Of a DNA stretch of 64,000 nt, positions 59,654 through 64,000 are shown in pieces (position 1 is the first letter of the stretch; each line of letters starts with the position of its first letter). Location: NCBI GenBank assembly GCA_947374485.1, contig CANCCF010000001.1:16603-80602 (forward strand). Reading direction: 5' to 3'. Both the position numbers and the translations under genes were made by a program. This DNA comes from Comamonadaceae bacterium (GTDB lineage: Bacteria; Pseudomonadota; Gammaproteobacteria; Burkholderiales; Burkholderiaceae_C). Below the pieces are notes generated by a model that saw nothing but the letters and a program-made list of their open reading frames with translations, was not told the DNA's origin and ran no database searches.

Positions 59654-61093
59654 ATGACACAAGAACACAACAACCTGATCAACGGCGAATGGGTAGCGGG
59701 CACGGGCCTTACACCCAACGTCAACCCGTCCAATACAGCAGACATCGAGGGCCAGTACACCCAGGCCAGCGCCGCGCAACTGGACCTGGCCGTACAGGCA
59801 GCCCGTGCCGCCTTCACGAGTTGGTCGGTCTCGGTCATCCAGGCCCGTGCCGATGCGCTGGACAAGATCGGTACCGAGATCCTGGCACGCCGCGAAGAGC
59901 TGGGGACCTTGCTTGCGCGTGAAGAGGGCAAGACCCGGCCCGAGGGGATTGGCGAAGCGGCCCGCGCGGGCAATATCTTCAAATTTTTTGCCGGTGAGTG
60001 TTTGCGCCTGGCGGGTGAAATTCTGCCTTCGGTTCGCCCCGGTATCGGTGTGGAAATCACGCGCGAACCCGTGGGTGTGGTGGGCATCATCACGCCCTGG
60101 AATTTTCCGATTGCCATACCGGCCTGGAAAATTGCACCGGCCCTGGCCTATGGCAATTGCGTGGTCTTCAAACCGGCCGATCTGGTGCCGGGCTGCGCCT
60201 GGGCATTGAGTGAAATCATCAGCCGCAGCGGCATCCCGGCGGGCGTGTTCAATCTGGTCATGGGCCGCGGCAGCGTGATTGGCGACCCGTTGGTGAACCA
60301 CCCTGGAATCGATGCCATCAGCTTCACCGGCTCGCAGGCCGTGGGCAACCGTATTGCCCTGCAGTGCGCTGGCAGCCTGAAAAAATTCCAACTGGAAATG
60401 GGTGGCAAGAACCCGCAAGTGATTCTGGACGACGCCAACCTGGCGCAGGCGGTGGAGCTCAGCATTCAAAGTGCGTTTTTCTCCACCGGCCAACGCTGCA
60501 CGGCGTCCAGCCGTTTGATCGTCACCGAGGGCATTTACCCGCAGTTTGTGGAAGGCATGAAGGCGCGCATGGCTACCTTGAAAATTGGCGATGCGCTGGA
60601 GGCCGGTATCGACATCGGCCCTGTCGCCTCACAAGCGCAGCTGGAGCAGGACCTGGGCTTTGTGGAAATTGCGCAGACTGAGGGCGGCACGCTGGTGGCC
60701 GGCGGCGAGCGCCTGACGCGCGAACAAAATGGCTTTTACATGCAGCCCGCGCTGATCACCGACACCACGGCGGCCATGCGCATCAACCGCGAAGAAGTGT
60801 TTGGCCCGGTGGCCAGCATCATCCGCGTGAAAGATTTTGATGCGGCATTGGCTGAAGCCAACAACACGCCTTTTGGCCTGTCGGCCGGCATTGCCACCAG
60901 CAGCCTGAAATACGCCACCCACTTCAAGCGCCATTCGCAAGCAGGCATGGTGATGGTCAACCTGCCCACCGCCGGTGTGGACTACCACGTGCCCTTTGGC
61001 GGGCGCAAGGGTTCCAGCTACGGCCCGCGCGAGCAGGGTCGCTACGCGCAAGAATTTTTCACCACCGTCAAGACCGCCTATACCGGCATGTGA
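59654..61093 (+). CDS. 2-oxoglutarate semialdehyde dehydrogenase (ALDH family)
   Basis: A 479-residue aldehyde dehydrogenase. The catalytic cysteine is Cys282 in TGQRCTASS, and the catalytic glutamate lies in LEMGGKNP. GIITPWNFPIAIPAWKIAPAL is the coenzyme segment. In Weimberg-type operons the same family oxidises 2-oxoglutarate semialdehyde (2,5-dioxopentanoate) to 2-oxoglutarate, the last step. It is between the two dehydratases. The next ATG is nine bases after its stop. Confidence 0.9.
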   Translation: MTQEHNNLINGEWVAGTGLTPNVNPSNTADIEGQYTQASAAQLDLAVQAARAAFTSWSVSVIQARADALDKIGTEILARREELGTLLAREEGKTRPEGIGEAARAGNIFKFFAGECLRLAGEILPSVRPGIGVEITREPVGVVGIITPWNFPIAIPAWKIAPALAYGNCVVFKPADLVPGCAWALSEIISRSGIPAGVFNLVMGRGSVIGDPLVNHPGIDAISFTGSQAVGNRIALQCAGSLKKFQLEMGGKNPQVILDDANLAQAVELSIQSAFFSTGQRCTASSRLIVTEGIYPQFVEGMKARMATLKIGDALEAGIDIGPVASQAQLEQDLGFVEIAQTEGGTLVAGGERLTREQNGFYMQPALITDTTAAMRINREEVFGPVASIIRVKDFDAALAEANNTPFGLSAGIATSSLKYATHFKRHSQAGMVMVNLPTAGVDYHVPFGGRKGSSYGPREQGRYAQEFFTTVKTAYTGM

Positions 61094-61101
61094 GAAGCAG
61101 C

Positions 61102-62031
61102 ATGAACACCCGACTGTCTCCGCGCTACCAGGGCGTTTTTCCGGTGGTGCCCACCACCTTTTTTGAAGACGGCACGCTCGATCTGGAAAGTCAAAAACGC
61201 TGCGTCGATTTCATGATCGATGCGGGCTCCAACGGCCTGTGCATCCTGGCCAACTTCTCCGAGCAATTCGTGTTGTCCGACAGTGAGCGCGAAGTGCTGA
61301 CCCGGACCATGTTGGAGTATGTGGCCGGACGCGTGCCAGTGATCGTCACCACCACCCATTTCAGCTCCAAGGTCTGTGCCGAGCGCAGCCGCCAGGCGCA
61401 GGATATGGGTGCCGCCATGGTGATGGTGATGCCGCCCTACCACGGTGCCACCTTCCGCGTGCCCGAGCCGCAAATCCACAGCTTTTACCAGGCGGTGTCG
61501 GATGCCATCACCATTCCCATCATGATTCAGGACGCCCCGGCCAGCGGCACGGTACTAAGCGCCACTTTTCTGGCACGCATGGCGCAGGAGATCGAGCAGG
61601 TTTCGTATTTCAAGATCGAAACGGCCGGTGCCGCCTCCAAGCTGCGCGAGCTGATCCGCCTGGGCGGCAACGCCATCGAAGGCCCGTGGGACGGTGAAGA
61701 GGCCATCACCCTGCTGCCCGATCTGGATGCTGGCGCCACGGGCGCGATGACCGGCGGCGGCTTCCCGGACGGCATCCGCAAGATAGTGGATGCCTATGCC
61801 ACAGGACAGCGTGAAGAGGCCGTGCATGCCTACCAGGAGTGGCTGCCGCTGATCAATTATGAAAACCGCCAATGCGGACTGCTCGCCGCCAAAGCACTCA
61901 TGAAAGAAGGCGGCGTGATTGCCTGCGAGGCGCCGCGCCACCCGCTGCCCGCCATGCACCCGGATACCAGGGCCGGGTTGATCGAAACCGCAAAGCGGCT
62001 CGATCCGCTGGTGCTGCGCTGGGGGAAATAA
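61102..62031 (+). CDS. 2-keto-3-deoxy-pentonate dehydratase (DHDPS/NAL family)
   Basis: A 309-residue TIM-barrel lyase of the dihydrodipicolinate-synthase family. The Schiff-base lysine is Lys171 (YFKIETAG) and a Tyr-containing loop (MPPYHG) is present; EGPWDGEEAI and MTGGGFPDG are typical of L-2-keto-3-deoxyarabonate dehydratases. It makes 2-oxoglutarate semialdehyde from the keto-deoxy acid. ATG 61102 has GAGAAG upstream; a GTG at 61090 overlapping the previous stop is an alternative. The stop codon is directly followed by a tandem repeat. Confidence 0.88.
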   Translation: MNTRLSPRYQGVFPVVPTTFFEDGTLDLESQKRCVDFMIDAGSNGLCILANFSEQFVLSDSEREVLTRTMLEYVAGRVPVIVTTTHFSSKVCAERSRQAQDMGAAMVMVMPPYHGATFRVPEPQIHSFYQAVSDAITIPIMIQDAPASGTVLSATFLARMAQEIEQVSYFKIETAGAASKLRELIRLGGNAIEGPWDGEEAITLLPDLDAGATGAMTGGGFPDGIRKIVDAYATGQREEAVHAYQEWLPLINYENRQCGLLAAKALMKEGGVIACEAPRHPLPAMHPDTRAGLIETAKRLDPLVLRWGK

Positions 62032-62110
62032 GAGCCCCCACGCTTCTCGCTTCGCGTAGTGCGCTGCCCCCTCAGGGGGCGAACCCGCCTCGGGGCGGCC
62101 CTTCGCCGGG
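62032..62110. repeat. 79-bp intergenic repeat, copy 1
   Basis: This copy begins right after the dehydratase stop codon. Its core is GCCCCCTCAGGGGGC, a hairpin, and it ends with a CCTCGGGGC/GGCCC-type GC-rich segment. The next copy, 85 bases on, differs at two positions. Repeats of this kind are scattered in Comamonadaceae genomes downstream of genes and may aid termination or RNA stability. Confidence 0.8.
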
Positions 62111-62116
62111 GTTCAG

Positions 62117-62195
62117 GAGCCACCACGCTTCTCGCTTCGCGTAGTGCGCTGCCCCCTCAGGGGGCGAACCCGCCTCGGGGTGGCCCTTCGCCGGG
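62117..62195. repeat. 79-bp intergenic repeat, copy 2
   Basis: Near-identical to copy 1 (two differences), separated by six bases. It ends seven bases before the convergent oxidoreductase stop codon. The two hairpins lie between convergent genes, a suitable place for bidirectional termination. Confidence 0.8.
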
Positions 62196-62201
62196 TTGTC
62201 T

Positions 62202-63362
62202 CTAAACGTCCGTCCACGCGCCATCGCGCGCATTGGAACGGATCACGGCATCCACAAACTGCAAGCCCAATAGCCCGTCCGTGGCATTCGGGAAATGCAG
62301 GGCCAGTGGCTCGGCTGCCACACCGGCGCGGCGCGCGGCAATCGCCTGCGCCGCATCCGAATAGATGTTGGCAAAACATTCATGAAAACCTTCCGGGTGC
62401 CCGGCTACGATGCGCGAGGAGTGCGCCGACAGGGGCAGGGTGCCCGGGCCGTTGGGCGTGCGCGTCTGCGCCGGTGCATCCATAGGCTTGAAGCTCAGCG
62501 ATTGCGGAACCTCTTGCTGCCATTCCAGCGTGCCCAGCGCGCCGCTGACGCGAATGCGCAGCGCATTTTCCACACCGGCCGCGGCCTGCGTCACCCAGAA
62601 GCTGCCGCGCGCGCCATTGCTCAGGCGCAGCATGGCGCCCGCGTAGTCATGCGTGACGCGCGTGGGCACGATGGTGCCGACCTCGGCCGCGACCTGGGCT
62701 ACTTCCAGGCCGGTGACAAAACGCAGCAGGTTGTGGGCGTGGGTGCCGATGTCGCCCATCACCAGGGACGGGCCGCCACGCGCTGCGTCATCTTTCCAGG
62801 GCGAGCGGGACACGCCGGGTTTGGCGCGGCCGCCCTGCACATATTCCACCTGCACCAGGCGGATATCGCCCAGTTGGCCCTCGGCCACCATGGCGCGCGC
62901 CTGGCGCACCATGGGGTAGCCGGTGTAGTTGTGGGTCAGGCAAAACACCAGACCACTGTCTTTTACTTTTTGCAGCAGCGCCTGCGCCTCGTCCAGCGTG
63001 TTGGTCATGGGCTTGTCGCAAATCACGTCCATCCCCGCATTCAGCGCCGCCATGGAGAATGTGAAATGGCTGTCGTTGGGCGTCATGATGGCCAGCACAT
63101 CGGCACCGTCCGCGCGCGCGACTTCACCGGCAATCAGGGCCTCACCATCGGCATAGCAGCGCTCGGCAGCCAGCCCTAGCTCGCGCCCGGCCTGCACCGA
63201 ACGCTCGGCGTTCGACGACAGGCAGGCAGCTACCAATTCGTAGCGGTCGTCAATGCGTGCGGCCTGGCGGTGCATGGCGCCGATAAAGGAGCCGGGCCCG
63301 CCACCGACTACAGCCAGGCGCAGGCGGCGGCCCAGCAGGGAAATCACAGGGTTCAAGGACAT
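62202..63362 (-). CDS. Gfo/Idh/MocA family oxidoreductase
   Basis: A 386-residue NAD(P)-dependent dehydrogenase with VVGGGPGSFIGAMHR at the coenzyme site, CDKPMTN with the catalytic lysine, and a GDIGTHAHNLLRFV active-site segment. It is the close counterpart of the protein at 48-1316 (shared TPNDSHF and TGYPMVRQARAMV segments) but lacks its low-complexity tail. It is convergent with the pentose operon and its substrate is not clear: a cyclitol, aldose or keto-sugar is possible. The ATG at 63362 is used. Confidence 0.85.
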   Translation of the reverse strand: MSLNPVISLLGRRLRLAVVGGGPGSFIGAMHRQAARIDDRYELVAACLSSNAERSVQAGRELGLAAERCYADGEALIAGEVARADGADVLAIMTPNDSHFTFSMAALNAGMDVICDKPMTNTLDEAQALLQKVKDSGLVFCLTHNYTGYPMVRQARAMVAEGQLGDIRLVQVEYVQGGRAKPGVSRSPWKDDAARGGPSLVMGDIGTHAHNLLRFVTGLEVAQVAAEVGTIVPTRVTHDYAGAMLRLSNGARGSFWVTQAAAGVENALRIRVSGALGTLEWQQEVPQSLSFKPMDAPAQTRTPNGPGTLPLSAHSSRIVAGHPEGFHECFANIYSDAAQAIAARRAGVAAEPLALHFPNATDGLLGLQFVDAVIRSNARDGAWTDV

Positions 63363-63394
63363 GGATGCAAATGCCTCACAGACAAAGTTTCAGA

Positions 63395-63423
63395 CAAAAA
63401 AAAGCCGCTCCAGAAGAGCGGCT
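63395..63423 (-). terminator. Rho-independent terminator of infA
   Basis: On the minus strand, an eight-base-pair stem (AGCCGCTC with GAGCGGCT, five-base loop) is followed by a run of eight T residues, the classic terminator structure. It lies 14 bases after the infA stop codon and in front of the oxidoreductase gene. Confidence 0.85.
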
Positions 63424-63436
63424 CGTTTTACAGCGT

Positions 63437-63691
63437 TTACTGCGGGCGGCGTGGCGTCATGGGCCCGCGGCCTTCGATATGGCGGAAGTTGATGCGGCCC
63501 TTGCTCAGGTCGTAGGGCGAGAGCTCCAGGGACACGCGGTCACCCGCCAAGATACGGATGTGGTTCTTGCGCATCTTGCCAGCCGAGTAGGCGATCAACT
63601 GGTGCCCGTTGTCCAGGGTCACCCGAAAGCGCGTGTCTGGCAGCACTTCGTTGACAACGCCCATCATTTCAATCAGTTCTTCTTTGGCCAT
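63437..63691 (-). CDS. infA: Translation initiation factor IF-1
   Basis: An 84-residue S1/OB-fold protein. It matches IF-1 throughout ([21 protein letters not shown], the [21 protein letters not shown]-binding segment, GRINFR). It extends slightly beyond the usual 72 residues with a charged C-terminus (GPMTPRRPQ), the version common in betaproteobacteria as a second infA copy. It has a strong terminator downstream. Confidence 0.93.
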   Translation of the reverse strand: MAKEELIEMMGVVNEVLPDTRFRVTLDNGHQLIAYSAGKMRKNHIRILAGDRVSLELSPYDLSKGRINFRHIEGRGPMTPRRPQ

Positions 63692-63724
63692 GGTTGAATC
63701 CTTAAGCTCTCTATTATCGTACGT

Positions 63725-63931
63725 TTAATGGGTGCGTGTCTTCTCATATACCCAATCGATGCCCTGGGCCAACGCATAGTGGGCTGCGGCATCGTGGGTG
63801 GAGAAGTCATCGCAGAAGCGCATGACGCGATCGGTGGAGGCGCTGCCACTGCCACTGGCAATGGAAACCTGGGCCTCAAAGCGGCCACTGGTCAAAGGAC
63901 GGGGGCAGGCCGCAATGCGGTATTTGCCCAT
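63725..63931 (-). CDS. Small conserved-looking protein of unknown function
   Basis: A 68-residue protein if started at ATG 63931; the frame is open to ATG 63973 or 63985 near the window edge. The central part (RFEAQVSIASGSGSASTDRVMRFCDDF, split around the TDR segment) and the C-terminal AAAHYALAQGIDWV look like a folded alpha/beta domain. I do not recognise a named family. The upstream AT-rich sequence contains a TATAAC-like box, supporting the shorter start. Confidence 0.55.
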   Translation of the reverse strand: MGKYRIAACPRPLTSGRFEAQVSIASGSGSASTDRVMRFCDDFSTHDAAAHYALAQGIDWVYEKTRTH

Positions 63932-64000
63932 GGTCACAGGGGTCAAAAGCGGGAAATTATTGTTATAAATCATTGGAAAACACATTGGAAATACAGTCGC

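Overview
The window is a GC-rich, densely packed chromosomal segment that looks like a betaproteobacterium of the order Burkholderiales, most likely Comamonadaceae (Rhodoferax, Polaromonas, Variovorax or Acidovorax type). The reasons are the codon bias, the gene families, and a characteristic intergenic repeat with a CCCCCTCAGGGGG core at 62032-62195. I see no rRNA, tRNA, CRISPR array, phage or insertion sequence. Taxonomy and gene names come from reading the sequence only; no database search was run.

Region 1 (48-14144) is a cyclitol block. A seven-gene minus-strand operon (8063 down to 48) encodes an IolE-type dehydratase, an IolD-type hydrolase, a MocA-type oxidoreductase, an IolC-type kinase, an IolB-type isomerase, a class II (IolJ-like) aldolase and a second MocA-type oxidoreductase. 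A RpiR-family regulator is divergent from it, and two TGAAAT-N4-ATTTCA palindromes lie between them. Beyond the regulator are a MocE-like Rieske ferredoxin and a MocD-like di-iron oxygenase, then a second MocD-like enzyme. Each MocD gene is divergent from its own LacI-type regulator. In rhizobia, MocD and MocE belong to rhizopine (O-methyl-scyllo-inosamine) breakdown, so this block may feed O-methylated inositols into the iol pathway.

Region 2 (14145-18458) holds the decayed remains of a PAS-GGDEF-EAL gene and a zinc block: a ZIP transporter divergent from a Zur-like regulator, followed by a MacB/FtsX-like ABC pair and a small secreted four-cysteine protein. Region 3 (18477-30600) has a ribose-type ABC importer and, divergently, a second iol operon (IolC fused to DUF2090, IolD, IolE, IolB), a LysR regulator and an IolA/MmsA dehydrogenase. 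The two iol sets differ in architecture: set A has a separate class II aldolase, while set B has the DUF2090 fusion.

Region 4 (30607-43606) has a small membrane protein, a GGDEF-EAL protein, a NitT/TauT/SsuABC-type importer with a linked AhpD-like protein, a very large hybrid histidine kinase (CHASE, four PAS, two receivers, Hpt) and an HDOD-receiver-GGDEF protein. Region 5 (43572-49911) holds a patatin-like lipase, Lrp, ornithine cyclodeaminase, an AraC/GlxA regulator, a TMEM175-type channel, a CDGSH protein and a DAHP synthase.

Region 6 (49951-63362) is a pentose block. It has a ChvE-GguA-GguB-type sugar importer with a strong hairpin after the binding-protein gene, an FAH-family enzyme, a GbpR-like LysR regulator and a VapBC pair. 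It then has a non-phosphorylative (Weimberg-type) pathway: SDR sugar dehydrogenase, pentonate dehydratase, ketoglutarate-semialdehyde dehydrogenase and keto-deoxy-pentonate dehydratase, followed by a third MocA-type oxidoreductase. The right edge carries infA with a clear terminator and a small unknown gene.
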